Shown piece by piece: positions 46,307 to 55,340 of a stretch of 64,000 bases of DNA. The number at the start of each line of letters is the position of its first letter. Positions within the stretch are counted from its first letter, which is position 1. Origin of the DNA: Methylophaga sp. (GTDB lineage: Bacteria > Pseudomonadota > Gammaproteobacteria > Nitrosococcales > Methylophagaceae); assembly GCA_002706095.1 (NCBI GenBank), contig PAJP01000025.1, positions 186,001-250,000 of the forward strand, read 5' to 3'. The notes beneath the pieces are model-generated. The model was not told where the DNA came from, searched no databases, and saw only the letters and a list, made by a program, of their open reading frames with translations. The position numbers were made by a program, and so were the translations under genes.

Positions 46307-46564
46307 TTAAGATTGCGCCAGGAGGCTATCTAACTCTTTGCTGCGATCAATCGCAACTAAATCAGTGTAGCCGCCTATGGCTTTATTATTGATAAATATC
46401 TGTGGCACGGTTCTTTGTTGGCTCTTTTTCATCATCTCTTCTCTTTTAGAGGGATCAAGATCCACACGAATTTCGTCGTACTTAACGCCTTTACGCTCCA
46501 GCAGTTGCTTTGCCATCACACAGTAGGGACAGTGAGCGGAAGAATAAACGATTACTTTTGCCAC
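46307..46564 (-). CDS. grxC: Glutaredoxin 3
   Basis: An 85-residue class I glutaredoxin with the dithiol active site CPYC (SSAHCPYCVMAKQLL), the cis-Pro TVPQIFIN and GGYTDL glutathione site. It reduces disulfides and glutathionylated proteins. It lies 17 nt before secB. Confidence 0.97.
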   Translation of the reverse strand: MAKVIVYSSAHCPYCVMAKQLLERKGVKYDEIRVDLDPSKREEMMKKSQQRTVPQIFINNKAIGGYTDLVAIDRSKELDSLLAQS

Positions 46565-46590
46565 AATAAAAATCCTGCCATTTTGTTTAA

Positions 46591-47010
46591 TTAACTAAAG
46601 AGGGGTAATTTTGCCTCTTTCCACCCATTAATGCCGCCAGTCATCACATAGACTTCTTCGAAGTCATTCGATTTGAACTTTTTAGCAGCATTTTTTGCAC
46701 GTTGACCACTGGCACATACAATGACTAATGGTTGCGACTTATTTTTTAGCTTACTGATTTCTTCATCCAACTTGGAGAGCGGGAGGTTTACTGAGTCAGC
46801 GATATGCCCTTTTTCAAACTCTTCCGGTTCTCGCACATCAACAAACTTACCTTTGTACTGATTGACTAGTCGGACTGACTGGTTCACATCAAGCGGATGT
46901 AATCCTGTCAGTTTACGATTAATTGCATCGGAAAAAACTAACCAAGCTAATACAATCCATGCCGTGCTTAAAATCCAATGATTAACAATAAACTCGCCCA
47001 AATTTTCCAT
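46591..47010 (-). CDS. Membrane-anchored rhodanese domain protein (YibN type)
   Basis: A 139-residue protein with one N-terminal helix (WILSTAWIVLAWLVF) and a cytosolic rhodanese domain: FVDVREPEEFEKGHI and the active-site loop VIVCASGQRAKNAA, where the Cys carries persulfide. Corresponds to E. coli YibN. The adjacent upstream ArsR gene encodes a possible persulfide-responsive repressor, which would give this sulfurtransferase a matching regulator. Confidence 0.93.
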   Translation of the reverse strand: MENLGEFIVNHWILSTAWIVLAWLVFSDAINRKLTGLHPLDVNQSVRLVNQYKGKFVDVREPEEFEKGHIADSVNLPLSKLDEEISKLKNKSQPLVIVCASGQRAKNAAKKFKSNDFEEVYVMTGGINGWKEAKLPLFS

Positions 47011-47040
47011 ATCAACCCTTAAAGCTGTCTTAAAATTAGA

Positions 47041-47343
47041 TTAATTTTTTGCAGAACAGAATACTTCACGCATCATCTCAATCAAACGAAGCGTTCGTTC
47101 ATCGTTTACACGATAATAAATGCGATTAGCGTCGCGACGAGACATGAGAATCTCTTTTTCACGCAATTTTGCCAAATGCTGTGAGACGTTACTTTGTGTC
47201 GTGCCAACATGCTCTACGATATCCTGAACAGATAATTCATTTTCTCCAATCGCGCAGAGAATCTTCAAACGAAGAGGATGAGACATCGCTTTCAGTGCAA
47301 ATGCAGCACGCTCGATATCATTATCAATCGCGATAGAATCCAT
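47041..47343 (-). CDS. ArsR-family repressor with paired cysteines
   Basis: A 100-residue winged-helix protein from the ATG at 47343; the frame extends to 47478 but those residues are not family-like. The DNA-binding helix is TTQSNVSQHLAKLREKEI. Cys30 (RLKILC) and Cys96 (MREVFC) sit where the two sensor cysteines of BigR/SqrR/YgaV-type persulfide sensors lie; the arsenic-type CxC motif is absent. It lies 30 nt upstream of the rhodanese gene, heading the rhodanese-grxC-secB-gpsA group, opposite gpmI. Ligand and targets are inferred. Confidence 0.85.
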   Translation of the reverse strand: MDSIAIDNDIERAAFALKAMSHPLRLKILCAIGENELSVQDIVEHVGTTQSNVSQHLAKLREKEILMSRRDANRIYYRVNDERTLRLIEMMREVFCSAKN

Positions 47344-47497
47344 GTTTAAAGCTTGTGCCACAATTTTGCCCGTCAGTACCCGTGACTGTATTTCATCACA
47401 AAACACCATATAATACACGGCATCAATTCTTAATGACATACAAGACAACGGTGAGTCAGCAGAGAGCCAGACCACCATTCGCTTTAAGGACTAATCA

Positions 47498-49030
47498 ATG
47501 ACTCAAACACACAGACCTCTGGCGCTCATCATCTTCGATGGATGGGGCTACAGCGAATCCGCAGAAAACAATGCTATTCTCGCAGCAGATACCCCAAACT
47601 GGGATGATATGTGGAAAAACTATCCACACACATTAATCAATGCCTCAGGGGAGGGTGTGGGGCTGCCAGGCGATCAAATGGGTAATTCTGAAGTCGGTCA
47701 TTTAAACTTGGGCGCGGGGCGCGTGGTTTATCAGGAATTTACCCGTATTAGTCTGGCAATCAAGAATGGTGAGTTTTTTAACAATCGTGTTTTGATTGGT
47801 GCCGTAGAAAAAGCAAAAAAAACGGATAACGCGATACATATCTTTGGCTTACTGTCTGACGGTGGTGTTCACAGTCACGAACAACATCTTCATGCGATGG
47901 TCGAACTAGCCGCGAAGCAGGGTGCTAAAAACATTTACGTCCATGCCTTCCTCGATGGACGCGATACACCGCCGAAAAGCGCTCACACGGCTATTGAAAA
48001 ACTTGAGGACAGTTTTAAAACATCAGGCGCCGGAAGACTTGCTACAGTTATCGGTCGATTCTACGCCATGGACAGGGATAATCGCTGGAATCGTGTCGAA
48101 GAAGCTTATCAACTCATCACTGAAGGTAAGGGTCAGTATCAGGCAGCAACAGGCATCGAAGCCCTGCAGGCGGCTTATGAACGAGAAGAGACCGATGAGT
48201 TTGTTAAAGCCACTACCATTGGCGATCCAGTGAAAGTGAATGATGGTGACAGCATCATCTTTATGAACTTCCGTTCAGATCGTGCCCGCGAATTAACAGA
48301 ATGTTTCATCAATCCTGAATTTTCAGGTTTTACACGACCACGACACATCGAATTAGCAGATTTTGTCACGCTAACAGAATACAAAAAAGACTTTACCGCA
48401 CCTATCGCCTTCCCCACAGAAAAGTTACATAACATCTTGGGGGAATATTTATCGGCTCAGGGTAAAACTCAACTACGTATTGCCGAAACAGAAAAATACG
48501 CACATGTGACATTTTTCTTCAACGGTGGTCAGGATGCACCTTATGAGGGTGAGGACCGTATACTCATCCCATCACCTAAAGTGGATACCTATGATCAACA
48601 ACCTGAAATGAATGCACCCGAAGTCACTGAAAAACTGGTCGAAGCCATTAACAGCGAAAAATACGATGTCATCATCTGTAACTTCGCCAACGCTGACATG
48701 GTAGGCCATACCGGTAATTTTGATGCAGCGGTAAAGGCCATCGAAACACTGGATGGCAGTTTGGGTAAAATCTGGTCAGCAATAGAAAAAGTCGGCGGTG
48801 AAATGCTGGTAACCGCTGACCATGGAAACGCCGAGCGCATGGTCAATCATGAGACGGGGCAGCCTCACACCGCCCATACAAACAACGTTGTTCCGTTATT
48901 ATTCGCGGGTCGTGAAGCCGACTGTGTTGATGGGGGCACCTTGTCTGATATCGCGCCAACGATGTTGTCTTTGATGGGACTGACAATCCCTGATGAAATG
49001 AATAAAAAACGATTAGTTGTGCCCAAGTAA
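47498..49030 (+). CDS. gpmI: Cofactor-independent phosphoglycerate mutase
   Basis: A 510-residue iPGM of standard length. [10 protein letters not shown] holds a Mn-binding Asp, [15 protein letters not shown] the nucleophilic Ser, DGRDTPP and TADHGNAE further ligands. It interconverts 2- and 3-phosphoglycerate. Followed by envC and ctpA as in E. coli and other gammaproteobacteria, and divergent from the ArsR-rhodanese group. Confidence 0.98.
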   Translation: MTQTHRPLALIIFDGWGYSESAENNAILAADTPNWDDMWKNYPHTLINASGEGVGLPGDQMGNSEVGHLNLGAGRVVYQEFTRISLAIKNGEFFNNRVLIGAVEKAKKTDNAIHIFGLLSDGGVHSHEQHLHAMVELAAKQGAKNIYVHAFLDGRDTPPKSAHTAIEKLEDSFKTSGAGRLATVIGRFYAMDRDNRWNRVEEAYQLITEGKGQYQAATGIEALQAAYEREETDEFVKATTIGDPVKVNDGDSIIFMNFRSDRARELTECFINPEFSGFTRPRHIELADFVTLTEYKKDFTAPIAFPTEKLHNILGEYLSAQGKTQLRIAETEKYAHVTFFFNGGQDAPYEGEDRILIPSPKVDTYDQQPEMNAPEVTEKLVEAINSEKYDVIICNFANADMVGHTGNFDAAVKAIETLDGSLGKIWSAIEKVGGEMLVTADHGNAERMVNHETGQPHTAHTNNVVPLLFAGREADCVDGGTLSDIAPTMLSLMGLTIPDEMNKKRLVVPK

Positions 49031-49038
49031 ACAAAAAC

Positions 49039-50205
49039 GTGACATTAAAGATCTTACTGGCGAGCTTAAGCCTGCTGATCTGTTTCAGTGTTCATGCTGA
49101 GACAGATTCAGCGTCACGCTTAGATGACGTTCGTGATGAAATAAAATCCCTAAATAGCGATCTCTCGGCAAAGAAGGCTGACAGGGAAGCTCTGTTCGAG
49201 AAATTAAAAAAACAGAGCCGACAAGTTTCTGAACTGAACAAACAGCTGCGAAATATCGAAACCCAAATAGACAATAAACATAAAGAGGTTGAGGCCTTAC
49301 GTCAGGAAATGGGCATTAAAGAAAAAGAACAAAAACAACAACTAGATGCCCTTTATAGTCAGATACGCACCGCTTTTATTCATGCCGAACCCAGTTATCT
49401 TGAACTCTTACTTAATCAGAAAGATATTTCTACTCTGAGTCGAGGCAGTACGTATTTTCGCTATTTCCATCAGGCCAGACAGCAAGAGCTACATAATATT
49501 CACCAACTGCTAACCAAGCTTAACAATGAGCAACGTGAAGTATTGCTTGCTCAACAGTCACTGGAAAACATGCTAACGCAACAGCGTTCTAAGCAAACTG
49601 AGCTTCAGCAACAAACCGAACAAAGAAAAGCGACATTGGTCGCGCTAGATAAAAGCATCTCCAGCCAAGATAGTCGTTTAGCCTCTTTAAAAGAAGAAGA
49701 AAAAAACCTACAACAGCTACTCAATTCACTGAGTAAAAAGTCTACACCAACACCACCGGCACCCAAGCCAGGCAAGAAACTCACGGCTGTGAAACCAAAC
49801 ACACCTTTTTCACGTCTGACAGGTAAACTAGATTGGCCAGTGAGTGGAAAAATACTTGCCCGCTATGGTAGCTCGAGAAATCTTGGTAAACTCAAGTGGC
49901 AAGGTATCGTCATTGCGTCACCAACTGGAAATGATGTCAAAGCCACAGCAGCCGGCACCATTGTCTTTGCTGACTGGTTGAGAGGGTTTGGTCTGTTAAT
50001 CATCATTGATCACGGTGATAAATACATGACCCTCTATGGCAACAATGAATCACTACTGAGAGATGTCGGTGAATATGTTAAGGCCGGCGATGTTATAGCA
50101 CAGTCAGGCGAACAAGGAATTCGCGGCCTTTCCGGCCTATATTTTGAAATTCGTCACCGAGGCAGCCCAACAAATCCATTAAAATGGTTGGGAAAACAAG
50201 GCTGA
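49039..50205 (+). CDS. envC: Murein hydrolase activator EnvC
   Basis: A 388-residue exported protein with a GTG start 8 nt after gpmI. A signal peptide (ending VHAE) is followed by a long coiled coil (about residues 22-235), a Pro/Lys linker and a C-terminal LytM domain (GIVIASPTGNDVKATAAGTIVFADWLRGFG; DHGDKYMTLYGNNE). Zinc ligands of active LytM peptidases are missing (for example YGNNE in place of Y-H), the known degenerate state of EnvC, which activates division amidases through FtsEX. Confidence 0.93.
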   Translation: MTLKILLASLSLLICFSVHAETDSASRLDDVRDEIKSLNSDLSAKKADREALFEKLKKQSRQVSELNKQLRNIETQIDNKHKEVEALRQEMGIKEKEQKQQLDALYSQIRTAFIHAEPSYLELLLNQKDISTLSRGSTYFRYFHQARQQELHNIHQLLTKLNNEQREVLLAQQSLENMLTQQRSKQTELQQQTEQRKATLVALDKSISSQDSRLASLKEEEKNLQQLLNSLSKKSTPTPPAPKPGKKLTAVKPNTPFSRLTGKLDWPVSGKILARYGSSRNLGKLKWQGIVIASPTGNDVKATAAGTIVFADWLRGFGLLIIIDHGDKYMTLYGNNESLLRDVGEYVKAGDVIAQSGEQGIRGLSGLYFEIRHRGSPTNPLKWLGKQG

Positions 50206-50231
50206 CAAGTCTTATCGATTAAGGAAGGAAT

Positions 50232-51545
50232 ATGAGTTTGTTTAAACGTGATTTCGGCTTAATTACCAGCGGCGTAATTTTAGGTGCCACCCTCGTATTT
50301 GGCCAAATGGTTTTTGCTGACAGGGAAGCCACTAAACCCGATCTACCTCTTGAAGACTTGCGAACTTTTTCTGAGATTTTTGGCAGAATAAAAAGCAGTT
50401 ATGTAGAGCCAGTAGAAGATAAACAATTATTAGAAAATGCCATTCGCGGCATGCTTTCTGGTCTGGATCCACACTCGACATACCTGGATAAAGATCAGTT
50501 CAAAGAGTTACGTGAAGGCACCTCTGGCGAGTTCGGTGGTTTAGGTATCGAAGTCAGTATGGAAGATGGCTTTGTCAAAGTAGTGACACCTATTGATGAT
50601 ACCCCTGCAGCTAAAGCCGGTATCAAGCCAGGTGATTTAATTATTCGTCTTGATGATACGCCAGTTAAAGGAATGACACTGAACGATGCCGTTGACATCA
50701 TGCGCGGCAAACCTGGTACGGATCTGATGCTAACCGTCATTCGTGAAGGCGAAGATACACCGCTAAAAATTAATATCACTCGTGCCATTATCAAAGTGGA
50801 GAGTGTTAAGAAAAGAATGTTGGAACCCGGTTATGCATATGTTCGGATTTCTACCTTCCAGTCTCGAACGGGTGAAAGCTTAAGAGAAGCTATTTCTGAC
50901 CTGAAAAAAGAAAATAATGGCACCTTAAACGGACTGGTTCTGGATTTACGTAACAATCCAGGTGGCGTATTAGATGCCGCCGTTGAAGTTTCTGATGCTT
51001 TCATAGAAAAAGGCCTTATTGTTTATACCGAAGGTCGTATTGCAGACTCAGATCAGAAATTCCATGCGACACCAGACGATATGTTGAAAAGCGCGCCACT
51101 CGTTGTCTTAGTCAACGGCGGCTCTGCTTCCGCTTCTGAGATTGTGGCTGGTGCCTTACAGGATCATGACCGTGCCGTCATTATGGGAACAAAAACCTTC
51201 GGTAAAGGCTCTGTCCAAACAGTGATGCCTCTTACCAATGACACAGCCGTGAAGATGACGACTGCTCGCTATTACACGCCATCAGGTCGCTCTATTCAAG
51301 CAGAAGGTATTGTGCCTGATATTGAACTTAAACCCGTACATATTTCAGCCATCGAAGATGCAGAGTTTACGCCTCTTCGTGAGCGTGATTTAGCACATCA
51401 TCTGATGAATGGTGATGAAGAAGAAGAGACCGATGCGAAACAGAACCCGGCTGATAACGAGAAAGAACAGCCGCTAGAAGTCTCTGATTATGCTTTATCT
51501 CAAGCACTTAATTTGTTGAAGGGAATGACCATCCTTAAAAAATAA
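50232..51545 (+). CDS. C-terminal processing peptidase (S41 family)
   Basis: A 437-residue CtpA-type protease. A signal/anchor helix (about residues 9-30) precedes the helical N-domain, a PDZ domain (FGGLGIEVSMEDGFVKVVTPIDDTPAAKAGIKPGD) and the catalytic core with Ser in NGGSASASEIVAGAL and Lys in TFGKGSVQTV. The last 40 residues are acidic. It cleaves exposed C-termini in the periplasm; partnering with EnvC upstream points to cell-wall enzyme turnover. Confidence 0.95.
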   Translation: MSLFKRDFGLITSGVILGATLVFGQMVFADREATKPDLPLEDLRTFSEIFGRIKSSYVEPVEDKQLLENAIRGMLSGLDPHSTYLDKDQFKELREGTSGEFGGLGIEVSMEDGFVKVVTPIDDTPAAKAGIKPGDLIIRLDDTPVKGMTLNDAVDIMRGKPGTDLMLTVIREGEDTPLKINITRAIIKVESVKKRMLEPGYAYVRISTFQSRTGESLREAISDLKKENNGTLNGLVLDLRNNPGGVLDAAVEVSDAFIEKGLIVYTEGRIADSDQKFHATPDDMLKSAPLVVLVNGGSASASEIVAGALQDHDRAVIMGTKTFGKGSVQTVMPLTNDTAVKMTTARYYTPSGRSIQAEGIVPDIELKPVHISAIEDAEFTPLRERDLAHHLMNGDEEEETDAKQNPADNEKEQPLEVSDYALSQALNLLKGMTILKK

Positions 51546-51555
51546 AGGATAGCTT

Positions 51556-52110
51556 ATGTCTACTGTATTGGTACCTCTCGCCGAGGGTTTTGAAGAGATT
51601 GAAGCGGTTACCGTTATCGATCTACTGAGAAGAGCAGAGATCAATGTAGTAACGGCTAGCCTTAGCCAGCGACATCAGGTTACAGGCAGTAGACAGATTG
51701 TTCTGTTTGCTGACCATTTACTTGAGGATATGGTTAACGCTGATTTTGACATGATTGTTTTGCCGGGCGGACAGCCCGGCACAAACAATCTTAATCAAGA
51801 CTCCCGTATTTCAGTGTTATTACAAAAGCAGTTAAATGCTAATAAACACATCGCTGCCATTTGTGCTGCTCCGCTGGTACTAGCTCATGCTAAAATCCTC
51901 AATCAGCATAAAGCCACTTGCTATCCGGGAGCAATAAAGCAAGAAGAGTGGCCTGAAATATCACTTTCCGATGAGTCTGTTATCGTCGATGACAGAATAA
52001 TTACTTCAAAAGGACCTGGTACAGCGATGGATTTTGCCTTAACCCTTATTGAAGTTATGACAAACCATCAAACTCGACATACCGTTGAACAAGATTTGGT
52101 AAGAAAGTAA
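51556..52110 (+). CDS. DJ-1/PfpI family protein (YajL type)
   Basis: A 184-residue DJ-1 superfamily protein: VLVPLAEGFEEIEAVTVIDLLRRA with the conserved Glu, IVLPGGQPGTNNL and the nucleophile-elbow Cys in AAICAAPLVLA, then KGPGTAMDFAL. Such proteins protect against oxidative or carbonyl stress; YajL itself acts as chaperone or deglycase, an assignment under debate. Located 10 nt after ctpA, so probably cotranscribed. Confidence 0.92.
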   Translation: MSTVLVPLAEGFEEIEAVTVIDLLRRAEINVVTASLSQRHQVTGSRQIVLFADHLLEDMVNADFDMIVLPGGQPGTNNLNQDSRISVLLQKQLNANKHIAAICAAPLVLAHAKILNQHKATCYPGAIKQEEWPEISLSDESVIVDDRIITSKGPGTAMDFALTLIEVMTNHQTRHTVEQDLVRK

Positions 52111-52115
52111 AACCT

Positions 52116-52913
52116 ATGGCCTTACTTACAGCTAACGATTTGTCTATTCTTCTGGTTGAACCATCAGCCATGCAGCTCAAACTGATTATGCGTCATCTGC
52201 ATGAAGAGGGTGTGCATAAAATTGATGGTGTCAGCAGCGGTAAAGAAGCATTAGACTTTATTGATAAATATCCGCCAGATCTGGTCATTACCGCCATGTA
52301 TTTACCGGATATGACTGCCAATGAGCTTATAGAGACCGTTATACACAAACACCCTCAACTGAATATGTCCTATATGCTGATCTCAAGTGAAAAAGGGCAT
52401 GCGGCACTTGAACCCGTTAGGCAAGCTGGTGTGATTGCCATTCTACCTAAACCCTTCGATCATAAAGATCTACAACGTGCTATCAGAGCCACACTCGATA
52501 TCATTGATCCGGAAGAGATTACTCTTGAAAGCTATGATGTGAGTGAACTCAGTTTGTTGGTGGTAGATGACAGCCTGACATCGCGTAATCACATTATGCG
52601 TATTTTTAGTACGATGGGGATCTTACATATTGATGATGCCGAAAATGGCCGCAAAGCATTAGATAAGATCAATGAAAACCATTATGACCTCATTGTGACT
52701 GATTTGAATATGCCGGAAATGGATGGGCATGAATTAGTACAATACATCAGAAATGATATGGGTAATGACGCTATCCCCATCATGATACTCACCACCGAAA
52801 ATAATGAAGCACGATTAGGGCAGGTCGAGCAGGCCGGAGTCTCAGCCATTCTCAACAAACCTTTCGAGCCGCATACCATTCGCGAAATGTTATTCCGTTT
52901 ACTTGACTCATAA
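52116..52913 (+). CDS. Double receiver-domain response regulator
   Basis: A 265-residue protein made of two CheY-like domains and no output domain. The first (residues about 8-130) is degenerate: the acidic pocket reads VEP and the phosphoacceptor position in LVITAMYLPDM is Ala. The second (about 143-265) is complete: VVDDS, phosphoacceptor Asp in LIVTDLNMPEMDG, Thr in ILTTE and Lys in NKPF. It starts 5 nt after the DJ-1 gene. The likely role is as a phosphorylated adaptor; partner kinase unknown. Confidence 0.9.
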   Translation: MALLTANDLSILLVEPSAMQLKLIMRHLHEEGVHKIDGVSSGKEALDFIDKYPPDLVITAMYLPDMTANELIETVIHKHPQLNMSYMLISSEKGHAALEPVRQAGVIAILPKPFDHKDLQRAIRATLDIIDPEEITLESYDVSELSLLVVDDSLTSRNHIMRIFSTMGILHIDDAENGRKALDKINENHYDLIVTDLNMPEMDGHELVQYIRNDMGNDAIPIMILTTENNEARLGQVEQAGVSAILNKPFEPHTIREMLFRLLDS

Positions 52914-53029
52914 AAGAATTTTGTCGCTACATTGCTTGATATCAAGCCTATCATCATAGTTCGTTTTTTTAGCTGATTACACTGTTCAGCTCTGTCTGAT
53001 AAGAGGAATAACTTATTCGCACCCACCTA

Positions 53030-53950
53030 TTATAGCCAGTTGGTCGGTAAATTCTGATGCAAAAACTCCTGCAGAACCCTCACTTTTAATGTTTTAGCAA
53101 AACCATCAGCGACACAAAAATAATAGTCTAATGGCTCAGGCTCACCATGAAGCTCTGTATGACTTCCCTCCTCAAATAAAGAAATAAGCCTGCCTTCCGC
53201 CACATGTTGAGTCACAACAAAAGCGGCGATTCTAGCAATACCGCCTCCAGCGAGTGTGATATTAGCCAACATATCGATATCATCACAAACCATGGCTGTT
53301 CTCACTTCAGGCTGAAAGCGTTGCCCATGCCGTAAAAATGACCAGCCTACAATTTTCTCATCAACAGGTATCTTAAATAACAAACATCTATGCTGACGTA
53401 ATTCAGCGATGGAATCCGGTATACCGTTTTTATTCAGATACTCTGGCGACGCACAATAAACTAACGGAACCGTGGTGAGTCTGTTCGCCACCAGACTGTC
53501 ATCTAACTGCTCACGTATTCTGATGCTGACATCAATACCTTCCTGTCGATGATCGACATGTCTGTCACTGGCAATCAGCTCTATACTCAAATCCGGATAT
53601 TGTTCATAAAATATGGGGAGGAGGGGAGCGAGAACATGTCGTGCAAATGCAGCTGAGCAGGCTATTTTTAGTCTTCCAGACACCTTGCCTTCTACGTATG
53701 AAACGGCCTCAGCTGCCAACTCCATTTCCTGCAATAAACCCTTAACACGCTGGTAATACACCTCACCAGTATCGGTCAATGCCAGACTTCTTGTTGTTCT
53801 GGTCAATAAACGTGTACCAAGAGATGACTCTAAGCGTGCAATATTTTGGCTGACCGCTGCGGCACTTATGCCAAGTCTTCTTGATGCCGCGGCAAGACTA
53901 CCTAACTCGACCGATCTGACAAAACTCTCAACGCCACGCATTGTGTCCAT
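53030..53950 (-). CDS. LysR-family transcription regulator
   Basis: A 306-residue LTTR with N-terminal winged helix (VRSVELGSLAAASRRLGISAAAVSQNIARLE...) and a type-2 periplasmic-binding-like effector domain. Close to the CrgA/DsdC-like group of single-domain aromatic or efflux regulators by pattern. It is divergent from a DUF2798 gene across 128 nt, which is the probable target. Confidence 0.93.
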   Translation of the reverse strand: MDTMRGVESFVRSVELGSLAAASRRLGISAAAVSQNIARLESSLGTRLLTRTTRSLALTDTGEVYYQRVKGLLQEMELAAEAVSYVEGKVSGRLKIACSAAFARHVLAPLLPIFYEQYPDLSIELIASDRHVDHRQEGIDVSIRIREQLDDSLVANRLTTVPLVYCASPEYLNKNGIPDSIAELRQHRCLLFKIPVDEKIVGWSFLRHGQRFQPEVRTAMVCDDIDMLANITLAGGGIARIAAFVVTQHVAEGRLISLFEEGSHTELHGEPEPLDYYFCVADGFAKTLKVRVLQEFLHQNLPTNWL

Positions 53951-54078
53951 TTGTACTTTACCAACAATAATAATGAAAAATTAATAAGCTTAGCTTAACA
54001 GTACAATTAGTTTATATGCACTACAAACTTAACAATAGCAAGACTAAACTGCTCACATTGCTTAAGAGGAGTTAATTA

Positions 54079-54318
54079 ATGAATACAAAAAAATTACCCG
54101 TTAAACTCACGTCGTATGTTTTTGCACTTTATATGGCAGGTATTATGGCCTTCTTAATGTGCTTAATTATTACTGGCGTTAATCAGGGCCTATCCTCACA
54201 CTACATCAGTGATGCCCTAAACGCATACAAAGTTGCCATGCCCGCCGCCTTTATTTGTATTCTTATTGTTAGACCTTTTGTGGCTCTTCTGGTGAAAAAA
54301 ACCGTGCATATGGCCTAA
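54079..54318 (+). CDS. DUF2798 small membrane protein
   Basis: A 79-residue protein with two hydrophobic helices (about residues 12-36 and 50-70) and the DUF2798 pattern (NAYKVAMPAAFICILIVRPFVALLVKK). AGGAG precedes the ATG. The family's function is unknown; members often lie next to LysR regulators as here. Confidence 0.88.
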   Translation: MNTKKLPVKLTSYVFALYMAGIMAFLMCLIITGVNQGLSSHYISDALNAYKVAMPAAFICILIVRPFVALLVKKTVHMA

Positions 54319-54338
54319 GTGTTCTCATACAGTGATAT

Positions 54339-54368
54339 CAAGCTCAACCATGTCTCTGGTTGAGCTTG
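54339..54368. terminator. Strong hairpin between convergent genes
   Basis: CAAGCTCAACCA and TGGTTGAGCTTG make a perfect 12-bp stem with a 6-nt loop between the ends of the DUF2798 and DNA ligase genes. Neither side has a T run, so it may end transcripts inefficiently or protect 3' ends. Confidence 0.55.
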
Positions 54369-54403
54369 TACTGCACTGAAAAAACTAAAAAAGTGAAACA
54401 GAT

Positions 54404-55270
54404 TTAATCCAGATCGGTCTCGCGAATACGCAAAAAGCGGGCAAACCGAGGCAATCCAGTTTTAGTAAACCCCTGATAACGATAGGTAATGACACTGCCG
54501 ATGGGAGGTGGGTTAATACGGTCTTGATCTGATAAGCCGCTACCGATCGAAAAGACCCGGCCTTGCTTATTTTTAACACGTAATGCGCCTAACTGATTAG
54601 TGTATTTACCTTTGCCTGGCAAATGCGCAATAACGGTGGCTTCAGCATCATCATATGGCTTGAGTTTTAATAAAGCCTGCGTTCTCCCACCGTGATGTTT
54701 AGCTGACGCCAGATGTAAAATCAGACCTTCTGCACCGTGTTCTATCTTATCTTGTAACAGGTCTTGTAAAGCCGTTTTGTTTATCAGCCGATATTGTTTA
54801 ACAGGTTTAATATGTGGCAGATTTAGTTTTGTGATTAAACTTGTGTAGTTTTGATAACGTTGTTCAAAAGGCAGTTCACGATCGGGCATATCAAACACCC
54901 GATAACTCACTTTTCGCCAAGCTTCATCATCCGGTATTTGTGTTCTTATGATGCCACTGAGCCGTGCAAAGTCTTGATGTTTAGTCCACAACTCACCATC
55001 CAGCCATACATCGGGTAGGGAAGCAGTAAACCAGTCTGGGGGGTTGATAATATTGCCGCTACGGGTCAGAAGTTGTTGACCTGTCCAGATAGCCCGTACA
55101 CCATCGAATTTTTCACTGACGAGATAGGCTGATACTGGCTCAGCCCTGTCTGGCTTATAGACACTCGCCAGTTGCACGGGTGGCATAGTCTGAGCAGCAT
55201 GAACTAGCCCATTAAGACTAAGCAGGGTGAAAATGAAAACAACAGTGATAGCACGCTGTATACGTGGCAT
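54404..55270 (-). CDS. Exported minimal ATP-dependent DNA ligase
   Basis: A 288-residue ligase with a signal peptide (about 25 residues, ending VHA) and the two-domain core of minimal bacterial ATP ligases: the AMP-accepting Lys in SEKFDGVRAIW, GELWTK, FRVFDMP-like motif III (YRVFDMPDRELPF), EGLILH and LLKLKPYDDAEA (motif V), then an OB domain. It lacks other domains. Periplasmic Lig E-type enzymes are associated with extracellular DNA or uptake; the cell's own replication uses LigA. It is 70 nt downstream of the C1-cofactor operon. Confidence 0.9.
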   Translation of the reverse strand: MPRIQRAITVVFIFTLLSLNGLVHAAQTMPPVQLASVYKPDRAEPVSAYLVSEKFDGVRAIWTGQQLLTRSGNIINPPDWFTASLPDVWLDGELWTKHQDFARLSGIIRTQIPDDEAWRKVSYRVFDMPDRELPFEQRYQNYTSLITKLNLPHIKPVKQYRLINKTALQDLLQDKIEHGAEGLILHLASAKHHGGRTQALLKLKPYDDAEATVIAHLPGKGKYTNQLGALRVKNKQGRVFSIGSGLSDQDRINPPPIGSVITYRYQGFTKTGLPRFARFLRIRETDLD

Positions 55271-55340
55271 ATTTGCCTCCTTGCAAATTAATTAATAGTA
55301 ATTGCCTCTGGCATCCTGCCAATAGACATCTTGACTCGGT

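Noticed and set aside
47344-47478. Longer N-terminus of the ArsR regulator
   Set aside because: The extra 45 residues are not family-like and would occupy the shared promoter region with gpmI.
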